From: Hippopus hippopus
Taxonomy: Eukaryota > Mollusca > Bivalvia > Cardiida > Cardiidae
Assembly: GCA_946811185.2 (NCBI GenBank)
Contig: OX328112.1
Span: forward strand, 12,549,215 to 12,613,214
Direction: 5' to 3'
Length of the DNA stretch: 64,000 bases
Position 1 is the first letter of the stretch. Each line of letters opens with the position of its first letter. A program made the translations under genes and the position numbers. Shown piece by piece: positions 43,208 through 57,300 of this stretch. The notes under the pieces were generated by a model. That model worked only from the letters and a program-made list of their open reading frames with translations. It did no database searches and was not told the origin of the DNA.

Positions 43208-45318
43208 GTTTGTTCATAATATTCGTAGTGGTATAGTCGTCGGAAAGAACCAAAACAGTGTTGGAGACATGAGTTGTCAGTTCCTAGAACACTATTTACT
43301 GATTCATAAGTTGTACCTGTTTGTGTAAGAAAATGAAGAGAGCAGTTATAAAGATTGAAAAGGAAAGCAACACTAGCACAAAATGCTGTAATAACTTCAA
43401 GAAAATGTTTAAGAATTTACTACTTTGATAAGGATTACTGGGGGAACTTGGACGATTTACGGATGTTACGGTAACGGACGAGTTCGGTAACATAGGCTTA
43501 TAGAGTAAATCAATTGGATGTTTCGGTAACAAAGCAATTATATAGTGTTAATGTAGCGTGACATTCTTTACACCCAATGCATGGCTTTGTTTTGTTCAAA
43601 CCTTCGTTATTTAAAACCTTAATTTCTAATTCCATCATGTTTCATAAATAATATTTTTGCTATGTTCTTTATTCCATGCTGTATGTATAAAGTATCTTAA
43701 ATAAATAAATATTGATCACCGTATCTTATTTTCAATTACACCCATACTTGATGTATGGAATAATATCTAACATGTACCCATTGAGCCATTAGCCCGTAGA
43801 GAACCTTTCGCTTTTGCTGTTGCCTTTGCGGCCCATACCATTCATGATCAGACTGCACAAAGCACAGAGTCTGATCTTTGATCAATACTACCTGCGTTTC
43901 CTAGAGATTATAAACAAGGACAACTACTCAACCACTAACATTAGACTTAACATTTCTAAGATGAAAATGGCCATTTTGTTTGTTCGATGCTCCAGGGATC
44001 TTATATACACATTTATACGATCCCTGGATGCTCTAAATGTTAAGATTATGGATTTATTTTATCCGAAATCAGTGCCTATTAGATCTACATTTATGTGTTG
44101 TTTCGAAAAGGCATTTCCATGTTCTACTGTACGATACACTCGTGAACTTTGGAACCACGATTCATTTGACTTGCCTCCTGCTTTATAACAAAAAGAAATG
44201 TACTGTTCTTGACAGTGACAGTGAATAACAATAATCGGTCTCATCCGATATGCACCTCTTACACACGCAACTCGACATGATCCGACCACTCAGAAATGCA
44301 GACTGTTGTAATATTCCACATGTCTTGAATACTCTCCCCCTTCCAAAATGGCGGTGCCCATGGCTTTGTAGTTTTCTCGATCAAAAATCATGTGGCGATT
44401 CATTTGTACACTCAAAAAGAGTGTAACAAACTTAAAGTGGTGTATAAATTAATTATTCACATGGTCTTTAACCTGTTGTAGATTGCATGGTAATTAATTC
44501 AATTGCTTTGTAAACATTTTTTTTTATGATTTGAGAGACAGTAAAGGTCTTTGCAAAGTTGCTCAGTGAGGAATTTAGGTCAGTGTAGTGCCCAGAGTGT
44601 TACGGGCATTGTTAGCTTTAATTAAAATTTTGTTGGAGTTTTTATCGTTTTCTGAAATTTTAATTCTGGGCCCCTAAGTTTCTGACTGGGCCTCTAAATT
44701 TTCAATGGGGGCTAAATGTATTATTTCATCATGGACCAATGACTGTCAGTTCATCCGTCTTTCCGGACTGATATCTTTTAAAATCCTAGACAAAAACTAA
44801 TAGAAATTCATACATGTGTTCTTTATGATGTCCGCCAATATTTATTTTTTGCTTTTTTGATATAATACAGTGTCATAGTCTAGAAAAAGAGGGTTTCGTG
44901 TTTATTTCCTGAATGGATCAATATCTCTTTTACTCAAAATCCTTTATGAAAATTTATGAAACTTCATATGTGTCATGGTGTGTTCCTTTTGATAATCCAC
45001 CAATATTGTTATTTCAACTTTTTTTATTAAATGTTGTGTCATGGAAAAAGGGGAATTAGTGTATTTTTCCATTTTGCACAATATCTTTAACTACTGGACA
45101 AAATGTTATAAAATTTCTTATTAATATTGTTTATCACAAGCCACAGACAATAGTTATTTGTTTTTATTTCATGAAATGCCATGTCATGAAAAAGGGGGCT
45201 AAATGTATAATTTCATTATGGACCAATAACAGTCTGTTTGCCCATCCTTCTGCCAGACAGGTATCTTGACGAAAATTGATGAAACTTCATGCATGTCTTC
45301 CTTTGGATAGTCCGTTGC

Positions 45319-45359
<41 letters not shown>

Positions 45360-48300
45360 GACATGTTATGGAGAAAGGGGGCTTAATGTATATTTTCATT
45401 ATTTGTTTTCATTTCATGAAATGCCGTGTTATGGAAAAAGGGGACTTAATTTATAATCTCATGATGGACCTCTTATATATTTTTCATTTAATGAAATGCT
45501 GTGCCATGGAAAAAGGGGGCTTTATGTATAAATTCATCATGGACCAATAACAAAAAGGCCACATGTACATGCAAAACACAATACCTCTAATATGTTTGTA
45601 TCAAAAAAGGTCTTTTTCAGCTGGGGATATCATTTCAACAAAATTGCTTGTTATTTCTAAAATCGTTTAAATAAAAGGGTGCGGCCTATACAGTGCAGCT
45701 GCTTATTGTCCAGTAAATACGGTATTTATGTCCCGAAGGTCAATCTAGTTACAGTTAAAGAGGCCCTTATACTCATTTTCAGCCAGTTTTAACTCATTTT
45801 GTCTTTATTTTATCAAAATATAGTCGTTCTTTTATCTTCATGCCAAATATTGCGCCTGACGGTTGCAAGGTTGCTTAGATTACGGTCGATAGAAAATGCA
45901 TTTCGCTGAGTTGCGGCCTTCCATGTAAACAGACTTGTCATTTCCGGTTTTTGAATCGAAGATTTTCGATATATCTGTTATACACTCGGGTAGAGTCGTA
46001 TGATGATCATGCATTCTGTCACGTGACTGTATTTGACCTTCGTCCTGCGTCTAATGAGGTAAACAACGGAAAATGGAGGCTTCTCTGTTGCAGCCTCGAT
46101 TTTCAGACGGAGGTCGTGGCCTATATGTAAATTACACCGTATCCGACTCTAGGCGGAAACCAACGATAAATTTCCGTGACGCACCGCCATTGTTTACAGC
46201 TTCGATCGTCAGCCAGTTTTCTTCCGACCAATGTTTGGTTTCTAATACAAATCTCCGTGTTTCTTTTTTTCAATTACACCATATATGTCAGTAATTTATC
46301 CATGTTTACACAAAGGACTGATTTCTGTACCATTCTAAATTGTTTGAAATTTAACAGTGTTTTTGCTCACCGGCTGTAGACGGGCATCTTTAAGTTCTTT
46401 TATCACAATTCATTGGCTTTATTTTTATCAAGTTGTGCATAATAAAGGAAACTAAAATATACTGTATTTTATATAATGACTCGTAGTAAGCAGTTAAATT
46501 GCCTACCATACAATACTTTTTCTTTCATCATATTATATGCACATGCACAGTAAATTAATAATGAGTGTTTGTTTACAAATTGTCCCGATATGTTTAACCT
46601 TTTAACCACACAATTCAGACTTTTGATAACCCTGAGAAAGAAAGATTTAAAAAACATTATGGGAAAAGGAGAAAATGCTGGTAACCAACATTTTCTCCTT
46701 TTCCCACAATCTTTTCTGGCCTTCAGGAAACAAATTTCAAGTTTTGAGTCACATTTAATATGTCCTCTGCTAATGCTTTGAATTTGGGGCTAGTATAGAA
46801 TTTTGTTGTTTGGTAAAGAGTTAAATAAGAAAAGGCAAATTCCAAGAAGATCGATGAAAACTTTGTTATAAACTAGGTGTCAACATGAAGTTAAACCATT
46901 TATGTATTGGCACATGCCCATTTTCATAGCTTCCATGCAGGTTTAAGACACTAACAACTGGCTTAGAAAGGACCAGTAAGATTTTGAAATTTCCAAAAGC
47001 TTTAAAAAAAAAAAGAAAAGCTGCTGGGAATGAGATAGGAAAAGCAGCAACATAAAAAAATCCGATCTAACCTTCAACTGGAATGTACAGGAACTTTTTC
47101 TAAGCCAAGTATGCAAGCCTGTAAAATAGACCTTTTGGAAAATTTTAAATCTCACCAGAAGTCATCTAAGTCATTACCAAACAATCTCAAATCACCAGCA
47201 TTTCCTCCTTTTCCCATGATGTGTTCAAAAGCCTACTTTTTCAGGGTCACCAGGTAACCAGCAATTTCTCTTTTTATACCCCCGCAAAACGAATGTTTTC
47301 GGGGGTATACTGGAAGCACCCTGTCTGTCCGTGTGTCCGTCCGTTTGTCCATCCGTTTGTCCATCAGTGTGTCCGTCCGTGTGTCCGTCCGTGTGTCTGT
47401 CTGTGTACAAATTATTGCCTGTTTCTGTCAAAGCGCTGGCGGGGGTATTAAGTCACATTCAGTGACAGCTCTAGTTCCCACAATGTTTTCTAAACAAAGA
47501 CAAACGAATCATTTGAGCCTTTTTTAGTTTTCTTCACCTTTAGGGTTGTTTACACTTTACTGTATAACAAAATGTAAACTTCCCCAAATCAACCTTTATC
47601 ATGCTAAAAAAAAATCATATAAAACTTTCAAGCTGATAGTAAAAACTCGAGCAATGATATTATTTCAAATTTATTATTTGGATAATGAATATCTCCTTAT
47701 CGGACAGTGTAGATCCAAGATCAGACTGCACGTTCTGTGCAGTCTGATCTTGATCTACACTGTCCGCAAAAGGTCAGTGAGTCGTGCTTAGCAGCCAAGG
47801 GGTTAAAAGTATTTGCTGATAACAATTCAAATGTGGCTCAAATGATTGGATTTTCTTTGAAAGGGTAGAAAACATTGCAGGAAAAGGAGAAAATGCTTGT
47901 TACCAGCATTTTCTCCTTTTCCCACAATGATTTCATAAAGTTTCTTCCTCAGGGTTGTTAAATACGGGATTATGTGGTATAGAGTTAACCCTTTACCAAA
48001 CAATAACACTTTTTAAAGCCCTCTGAAAAAGCAGGCTTTTGAGCACATCATTGGAAAAGTAGGAAATGCTGGAAACAAGCATTGTCTCCTTTTCCCACAA
48101 TGTTTTCTTCCATATCTGAGACAAATTCCATCATTTGAGCTACATTTAGTTTGTCGTCTCCAAATGCTGTCAATTTGGACAAATCTACAATTTTGTAGTG
48201 TGGTAAAGGGTTAAAATATGGGATTGTATGGTAAAGGGTTAGAATCTGATACAAATCATGTCGAGGGTATTTGTTTTTTTCAGTGAAAGATCGAATTTTA

Positions 48301-51300
48301 TTTCATCTTGTGATCATCATCGGTAATATTTTCAGGAGTGGTGCAGTCACAAGTGAAAACATTACTGATGATGTTTATGAGATGAAATAAATTTTGATCT
48401 TTCACCGAAACAAACAAACATTCTATTTATTTCATGCTTCTAACCCTTTTTTGGGGAGGACTTATATCAAATTCCAGTACAGTTATTTCTGGTAATTCGC
48501 CCTGGCGTACCCCCTCCTCATAACAGTGCATTACAATATTACGTAAAGCACTAGAAACATAGGGTATATTATGTCATATTACCATCTGGCTGAGTGGCAC
48601 GCGCATTTTACCTAGGTAACTAGGGCACGGGAACTACTGTTTACGCCTTCAATTTCAGAGTTAGAAAATAGTCTGTATTTTTCACTAGTCCTAACCAAGA
48701 AATATAAAAAAAGATCCACTGTTATTTCTCAATAACTACCGGAAAGCATGAAATAAACAGAGGATCTTACATGAGTGTGTATGTATTATCATTATGCCCC
48801 CCTTCAACGAAGTGGGGGTATATTGCTTTGCTAATGTCGGTCGGTCCGTCCGTCCGTCGGTCGGTAGACCTTACCTTGTCCGGATGATAACTAGACACAG
48901 AATTGACCTAGGTTCATCAAATTTGGCTCAGACATGCATCTTGGAGTGTAGATGATCCTTATTGATTTTGAGGTCAATCGGTCAAAGGTCAAGGTCACAG
49001 TGACCGTCAACATGTTGATATATAGACCAAACCTTGTCCAGATGATAACTAGACACAGAATTGACCTAGGTTCGTCAGATTTGGCACAGACATGCGTCTC
49101 AGAGTGTAGATGATCCCTATTGATTTTGAGGTCAATCGGTCAAAGGTCAAGGTCACAGTGGCCTTCAACTTAATGATATATAGACCAAACCTTGTCCAGA
49201 TGATAACTAGACACAGAATTGACCTAGGTTCGTCAAATTTGGCACAGACATGGTCTCGGAGTGTAGATGATCCTTATTGATTTTGATGTCAATCGTCAAA
49301 GGTCAAGGTCACAGTGACCGTCAACATGATGATATATAGACCAAACCTTGTCCAGATGATAACTAGACACAGAATTGACCTAGGTTCGTCAAATTTGGCA
49401 CAGACATGTGTCTTGAAGTATAGATGATCACTATTGATTTTGAGGTCAATCGGTCAAAGGTCAAGGTCACAGTGGCCTTCAACTTAATGATATATAGACC
49501 AAACCTTGTCTGGATGATAACTAGACACAAAATTGACATAGGTTCTTCAAATTCTGTACAGATATTCATCTTGGAGTGTAAATGATCCCTATCGATTTTG
49601 AGATTAATCCATCAAAGGTCAAGGTCACAGTGGCCTTCAACTTAATGATATATAGACCAAACCTTGTCCAGATGATAACTACACACAGAATTGACCTAGG
49701 TCCTTCAAATTCTGTACAGATATTCATCTTGGAGTGTAAATGATCCCTATCGATTTTAAGGTTAATCCATGAAAGGTCAAGGTCACAGTGACCACCAGAT
49801 GATTCAGGGCCTGCGCTGCCGTTAGCCACTTGAGCCATTTGCTCAAAAAAAATTAAAGTGTCTCAAAAATCATCATATGTGGCTCAACTTGTGGCTCCAA
49901 CATTTTATTCGCGTATTATCGGGGACGTAATAAGCATCGAAGTCGACTGGGAAAAAGCGGAAGTCGAATACGCGTGCCGAAAAGAAAATCAATAACCCAG
50001 TCTGTGTATCGGCGACTGTTTACAATCTTGTATGTATACACACGGCGGTGTGTATAATTATGCGAACAGTTGACAGATTATCACGTTTAACAATTGAAGT
50101 GGGCTATAAATCAAAAAGATGACATCGATATTTCCCAATCAATTCTTTTGATATCAGTTTATGAACTGTGCCACTTCCTGTATCAATGTGGCAGTAGGGG
50201 AGCATGACTGTTTTACAAACAGACATCTTGTTTTTATCAAAGAACATGACTAAAATTGTATGACGCAAGCCTTGGCGAGCATCAAATACATTTTATGCAA
50301 CGAGTTTGATAAAAATGATAAAACATAAAGACAAATGTGAGATTCTATTTATCACATAAAACAAATGACAGACAGAAAAATATCCCGCATCGTCACCTTT
50401 AGCCTCTATACTGTTGACGGGTCCATGTATATAGTTGTAGTTTGTTTTCAAATTTGTATATACACAAATAGACAGTTCTTTGACATTTACACCAAAAGAA
50501 GAACGAAATATTTTATAGAGGGGTTAAGTCCACCTATTTCTGCAATAATATTGATTTTAAGAGACCTTCGCTGCATTTCTTGTTTTTTATCAAACATGAA
50601 AATCAAAAACTTTCCACGTGTATATGTCTTAGCAACAGTGACGTCATTTTTCTCTGAAACGATATAACAGTACAAATTCCCGCACTAACTGTGGTTTGTT
50701 TCTCTGGCTTCACACGCTCATGACTGAAAACTGATCAGCACTAGGACCCAAAAAACGATAATACACTAGTGTATTATCGAAAATAAGTCGTGGGTTTAAT
50801 ACACTGCTGGAGGAGGTTTTATGTGATAAAAACTTTTATTCTCTATCAATATTTGCAGCAATACCTGATGAACTGGAAGGTTTAAATGTAGATGAAGAAG
50901 AGGGAGATGAGGATGATTCAGGAGCACAGAACATGGAGGAAATACCGGCTGAAGTGACAGATATGTCCGACTTGGTATTTACTAAACATTCTGGTGAGCT
51001 TTTTTTTTAATGTAGTAATTTTCCATTACAGTGTTCTGCCAAAAATAAGGTTTCTTTGACATTGTTCCATCAACTCCGTACCAAACGACAAAATTACAGA
51101 CTGGTCCAAATTGAAAGCATTTGCAGACAACACAATAAATGTGACTGAAAAATTAAAAGTTGTTTTGTGAAAGAGTGGAAAACATGGGAAAAGGAGAAAA
51201 TGCTGGTTACCAGCATTTTCTCCATTTCCCACATTGTTTTCAAAAGCCTTCTTTCTCAGGGTTGTTGAAAGTTAGAATTGTCCTAGGGTTGGTGGATGAA

Positions 51301-54300
51301 ATTCAAATCTTGTTACTGCACCAATATATCCTAGCGGATAAAAGAATGTCTTGCTTCTTCAACAGCTCTGATTACGTTTCTGATCAAAATACTTGCACAG
51401 ATTATCGTGAGAAAAGTGATGTAATAGATTTCAATATTATCATGCCCCTCTGAAGGTGGAGGGGTGTAGTTTTTGTGTTGTCTGTCTGTCTGTTTGTCTG
51501 TTGTCCCTCCATCTATTCGGACAGATATCTTCTGAAACCCTTGACGAAAATTGATGAAACTTCACACATGTGTTCCTTATGTTAGTCTGCTGAAATTCTT
51601 TTTTTCTTTCTTTAATTAATGCCGTGTCATGGAAAATGATGTATAATTCAGTTAAGTACCAATATCTCCTAACTACTGGACAAATTTTATGAAACTTCAT
51701 GTTTATCATAAGCCACTAATAATCGTTATTTAATTTTATGTTCAATGAAATTCCATGTCATGGTAAAAGAGGCTTAATGTATAATTTCATCATGGACCAA
51801 TAACAAAAAGCCATGTGTACATACAAAACACAATACCTCTGATACATGTTTCTATCAAAAAAGATCTTTTTAGGCAGGGGATATCATTTCAATGAAACAA
51901 CTTGTTTCATGTTACTAGCACAGCAGTGCTACATGTAGACTAATTTGAGCCATGCGCTATGACAAAGGGGTCTAAATGCATCTGCAAAAAATATTGACCT
52001 TTTGAAACTTTTTGCTGTTGGTCATTTTTCTCCATGTCAAAGGATCAGTCAAACTCATGATTCAGTATGTTGTTAAACAAAATAGACAAGATCTTATGGA
52101 TCCATAATCACGTTATGACTTCATTAGTGTCATGCATCATGGAGATGCATTAACTCTTCTTTGTGTTTACAGTAAGCTTTTTTTGGACAGTATAGATCAA
52201 GATCAGACTGCACAGAAGGTGCAGTCTGATCTCTGATCTACACTATCCACTCTTCTCTTCAAGTTAGTAACTGAACTGTCTCTTCATCTTGAAGCGAAAC
52301 AGTATTTGAAGCCATAAACAGTTTACCACATTATCCTGACTTTTAATGACCCTGAGAAAGAAGCCTTTTGAAAATATTGTGGTAAAAGGAGAAAATGCTG
52401 ATAACCAGCATTTTCTCCTTTTCCCACAATGTTTTCTACCCTATCAAAGACACGTTTCATCATGATTCACACATAAATTGTCACATGCAAATCCTTTGAA
52501 CTTGGACAGGTCTACATTTTTGTCGTGTGGGAAAGGGTTAAAGAATCAAAGGTTATTTATTTGGAAGTGAAAGATTTAAACTCCCTTTTCTGAGAGCATG
52601 GCTTATTTACTAAATTTTTTTCTAATTTCAGATGCTGTGTTTAGCGTCAGTCTTGATCCAAAAACATTAAACCTGGCCGTGACTGGTGGACAAGATGACC
52701 ACGCCTTTGTGTGGGAAGTTAGCACCAGTAATGTTCTGTTTGAATGTACAGGTAAAACTGCTAGAGCTATTCATTTGCTTCTTTGGTGTTTAACTCTTTA
52801 CCACTTACTGCTGGGTTTAAGCGATGCGGGTGAAAAGGGCTTTTGAAAACATTGTGGGAAAAGGAGAAAATGCTGGTAACCAGCATTTTCTCCTTTTCCC
52901 ACAATGTTTTTCTAATCTTTCGTAGCCAGATCTTATAATTCCAGCCAGATTTAAATTGTCTGCAAATGCTTTCGATATGGACAAGTCTAACATTTTAATA
53001 CAGGTTCTTATGTAGCCAGCATTTCCTCCTATTCCCACAATGTTTTCTAACCTTTCTCAGCAAAATCTGATAATTTCAGCCAGATTTAAATTGTCTCCAA
53101 TTGCTTTCGATATAGACAAGTCTAACATTTTGATACAGGTAAAACCTGCTGTTCCTAAGCTTCTTTTGGGTGTTCAACCCTTTACCACACAACCCCAAGT
53201 TTTAACAACCCTAGTGAAAAGGGCTTTGAAAACATTGCGGGTAAAGGAGAAAATGCTGGTAACCAGCATTTTCTCCTTTTCCCACAATGTTTTCTACATT
53301 TTCAGAGATAAATCATATTATATGAAGCACATTTTAATTTGTAGACTTCAAATGATTTCAGTTTTGACAAGTCTAAAATTTTGTTGGCTGGTAAACGGTT
53401 AACACTGCTTTTAGGCTACATACATGACTTGTAGAATTCTTTGAAAATCTTTTTGGCAAGACTTCTGTTTGTTTGACTGCTATTAAATGCTATTTTCAGT
53501 ATTATTATACGCCTGAAGGGTCATATTATGTTATGGCCCCAGTCGTCCGTCCGTCCATCCGTTAACAATTTCTTGTGTGCGCAACTCCTCCTACAGTTTC
53601 CATTGGAATGATTTGAAACTTACCACAATGAATCTCTATGATATGTAGTTGTGCATGTGACTTTTAAAATTCGGATATCTGCAGGTGTTCTAAATTTTAA
53701 GCCATTTCACTGACAAGCCCCTTCGGGCATATATGCTCCGCCTTGCGAAGTTCTTGTTATTATTGTTATTTAATGATGGCAATTGCAGCCATCCATGCTT
53801 TTCCTGAGTTTCAATTAACATTACTTCATGCAACACTGGCTACTTTCCCAACTTAAAATGTCAAAAAAAAAATTCAGCAGTTAGAACAAAGGAATTTCTG
53901 TTCAAAGGACTTCCAACATAAATGGGAAAAGGAGAAAATCGCTGGTTCCCAGCATTCATTAGTTGGATTTACCTCTTTACCAAACAGTTCCATGTTTTAA
54001 TGACCTGTGGGTCTATTTAGAGCATTGTGGAAAAAGGAAAAAAGGCTGGTTACCAGCATTTCTCCCTTTTTCCCCCCCAATGTTTTCTACACTTTCAAAG
54101 AACTTAAGTTCATTTGTCCTGCTTGCAAATTTATCATTTTGCAGGTGCTTTTCCATTGGATTAATCTGAAATTTTGTTGGGTGATAAAGGTTTAAATACA
54201 TTTGAGCCATGCTCTGGCAAAAGGGGGCTTAATGCATCTCCGTGATGCATGCTACCAAGCAAGCAATCATATACTCATAGATCCATAATAGCCACTTTTT

Positions 54301-57300
54301 CTCGGCAATTGACTTAATCATGAGGTAGACTGGTCCTTAAACATACAGAAAATTGAACAATAGTGAAAAGTTTCGGCCCAGGTCAGCCTGCGCGGACTGC
54401 GCAGGCTGACCTGAGTCGATACTTTTTGCAGATGCATTAAGCTCCCTTTTCACAGAGTGTGACTCATTTATTTGAACCATACAAACGAATTGACTGTCTT
54501 TTCGACATCAGGTCACAGAGATTCTGTCACCTGTACAGGGTTCAGCCATGACGGTGTATACGTAGCAACAGCAGACCTCAGTGGACTCGTAAAGGTCTGG
54601 AAGGTCCAAACTAAACAAGAAGTGTTTTCATTCGAATGTTCTGATGCAGAGGTAACACAAAGTTTTGTTGCCTTGTAAACACTTAGTGCTAGTCCTATGT
54701 GTAAGCCCTGGTTCCATGTTCGCCAACAATTTTCAAGAACTTTTTTTGTCTCATTCTGGATTTGAAAGTGACACAACTTCTGATTGGCTAAACCACTTGG
54801 TTTAGCCAATCAGAAGTTGTGTTACTTTCAGATTTAGAACATTCTTGAGAATAGGACTACGAAAGTTTTTTTTTTTTAGAATGGTTGGGGAATTCAGACC
54901 ATAGTGTCATCCTCAAATTTGAGGACAATCAGTGGTATTTATGGAAACTGGTTATACTTCCTACAACAAAGTGTGTGTGGAGGAGTTATATACTGAGATT
55001 GGGTTGTCTATCTGTCTTTTTCATTGATCAATAACACAGTTTTGCGGTGTCATAAACACCTATTGCTAGTTCTATGTACAAACCCTTGTGTCATCCTCAA
55101 ACTTGAGGACAGTCAGTGGTATTTATGGAAACTATACCTGTACTCCTCACAACAAAGTGTGTGTACTGGGATCGGATTGTCTGTCTGTCTGTTTCATCCA
55201 TCAGTAACACACAGTTTTGTGGTAAACACTAGTGCTAGTGCTAGGTGCAGGCCCTAGTGTCATCCTGAAACTTGAGGAACAGTCAGTGGTATTTTTGGAA
55301 GTTGTGTCTATACTTCCCCTATGGAAACTGTCTCTATACTCCCCATATGGAAACTCTGGCTTTCAGGTGTATCGCAGCAGCCAGTGAACAATGCATGCTC
55401 TATGCATGCTTTCCTTGTTTTTTTTTTTTTCCTTTCTTTTTTACCAGGTACTGAGCACAATATTCTTCCCAAGCCACTGGCTGCTTTCTCAAATAACCAT
55501 TGTCAAAATAATGAGAACTGGTGAGAGAGGAATGAATCCTCTTGGAATGACTGTCATCAGTCTTTGAGAAGAAATTGGCAGTGTAGGGGATTCCAAGTAG
55601 TGTCCTCCTGTAAAGTGTGTCTGTAGGGGGTGTGTACTGGGATTAAGCTGTCTGTCCTTGTTATAGATCCGCAGAAGCAGTTTTGTGTCCTCTTTTTCAG
55701 TTTTCAACCAATGTTTTACTCTTTACGAAATGACAAAATTGTGGACTAGACTAAATTGAGAGCATTTGCAGACGACAAATGTTGCTAAAGTAATAATTGT
55801 GGTCTTTGTTAGGGTAGAAACATTGTGCGAAAAGGAGAAAATGCTGGTTACCAGCATTATGTCTTTTTCGCACTATGTTTCCAATAGCCTTCTTTTTCTT
55901 TTTCCAGTCAATTGTTTGATTAAATGGATTTCATTAAATGGATCCATAGTCAAGTTATTTCTTGCTTAGTATAATGCTTCATGGAGATACATTCAGCCTT
56001 CTTTTCACAGAGCATGGCTCATTTATTTTGCACTTATAAACTTCATTTTTGTCTTATGTTGCTAGTGGTTACAGTGGCATCCCGGAGCACATGTGTTATT
56101 TTTGGGAACTGTGGACGGAGAAGTGTGGATGTGGAAAATACCCAGCGGAGAATGTAAAACTTTCATTCATGGTTGTACCGCTTCTTGTGGGCTGGTTCTT
56201 GGAGACGGTAAAGATCTGTTTAACACTTTACTACGTAATCCGAAGTTTTAACGAACCTGGCAGTGTAAAGTATTGGCATCTGATAGAGGGCAATACCCAT
56301 TTATTTTACATTTTTTATGAAACAAGCTCTACAACCATTTATAACAGGAGCCGAGCCCCGTTAGCGTAGTTGGTATTGTACAGAACTCAAGAACAGGGGG
56401 TCGCTGGTTCAGCCAATTTCTTTCCGAAGATTGATGATAGTCGTTGCGACAGGATTCATTCCTCTCTCACCGCTGATCATTGTTTCAATGATGGTTATGG
56501 GGGAAAGCAGCCAGTGGCTTGGAAAGAATATTGTGCAGAGTACTGGCAAAAGAACTCCAGGAAAGCATGGATAGGTGCACTGGCCACTGTGATATAACTG
56601 AAATAATGTTGAAAACGGCATTAAACACCATACAATCAATCAACCTTTATAACACGACAAAATTTCAGACTCATCTGCACTGAAAACACTTGTAGACGAC
56701 AAATTGAAAGTGGCTTGAATTATGAGATATGTATGTGAAAGGGTTTAAATATTGTTGGAAAAGTAGAAATTGCTGGTTACCAGCATTTTCTCCTTTCCCT
56801 TACAATGTTTTCAAAAGCCATCTCTTTTAGGGCTTTAAAAAGTTGATTGTTTGGTGAAGGGTAAATCACCCTTTTGATGATTTCCTCGTGGAAACTTTAA
56901 CCAAACACTTGCGCTGTGGTACCAAAGGTTCACCCCTCTCATCGCAAGATTCAAACCTGAAATATCTGATGTGAGACTGCTGCTCTACGCCTATGCCCTT
57001 ATTTCATGATAAATACATTTTATTGGATGCTGGTATAACCGGATAATGTTGTTTTTTTTTTAATTGTATGTACACATGATTTTCGCAGATTTATCTTTTA
57101 ACTTTTCGCTAAACAATCCTGTGTTGTAACAATTCCAAGAAAGAGGGTTTCTGAAAACATTTTGAGACAAAGTGAAATGTTAGTTTTCCAAAATTTTCTA
57201 TTTTTCCCACAATATTTTCTATTCATTCAAAGTCAAATTCTGTCATTTGAGGCACAGTTTATCCATAGCTTCCAAAATTATATATCCACAACATGGATGA

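Noticed and set aside
43814..44188. 124-codon frame in AAMP intron 1
   Set aside because: It runs through a GATCAGACTGCAC hairpin and a CAGGGATC palindrome, so it is not conserved coding sequence.
47221..47527. Cys/Val/Arg-rich frames over GTCCGTCC tracts
   Set aside because: Produced by simple-sequence parts of the molluscan repeat; frames are found on both strands and in several phases.
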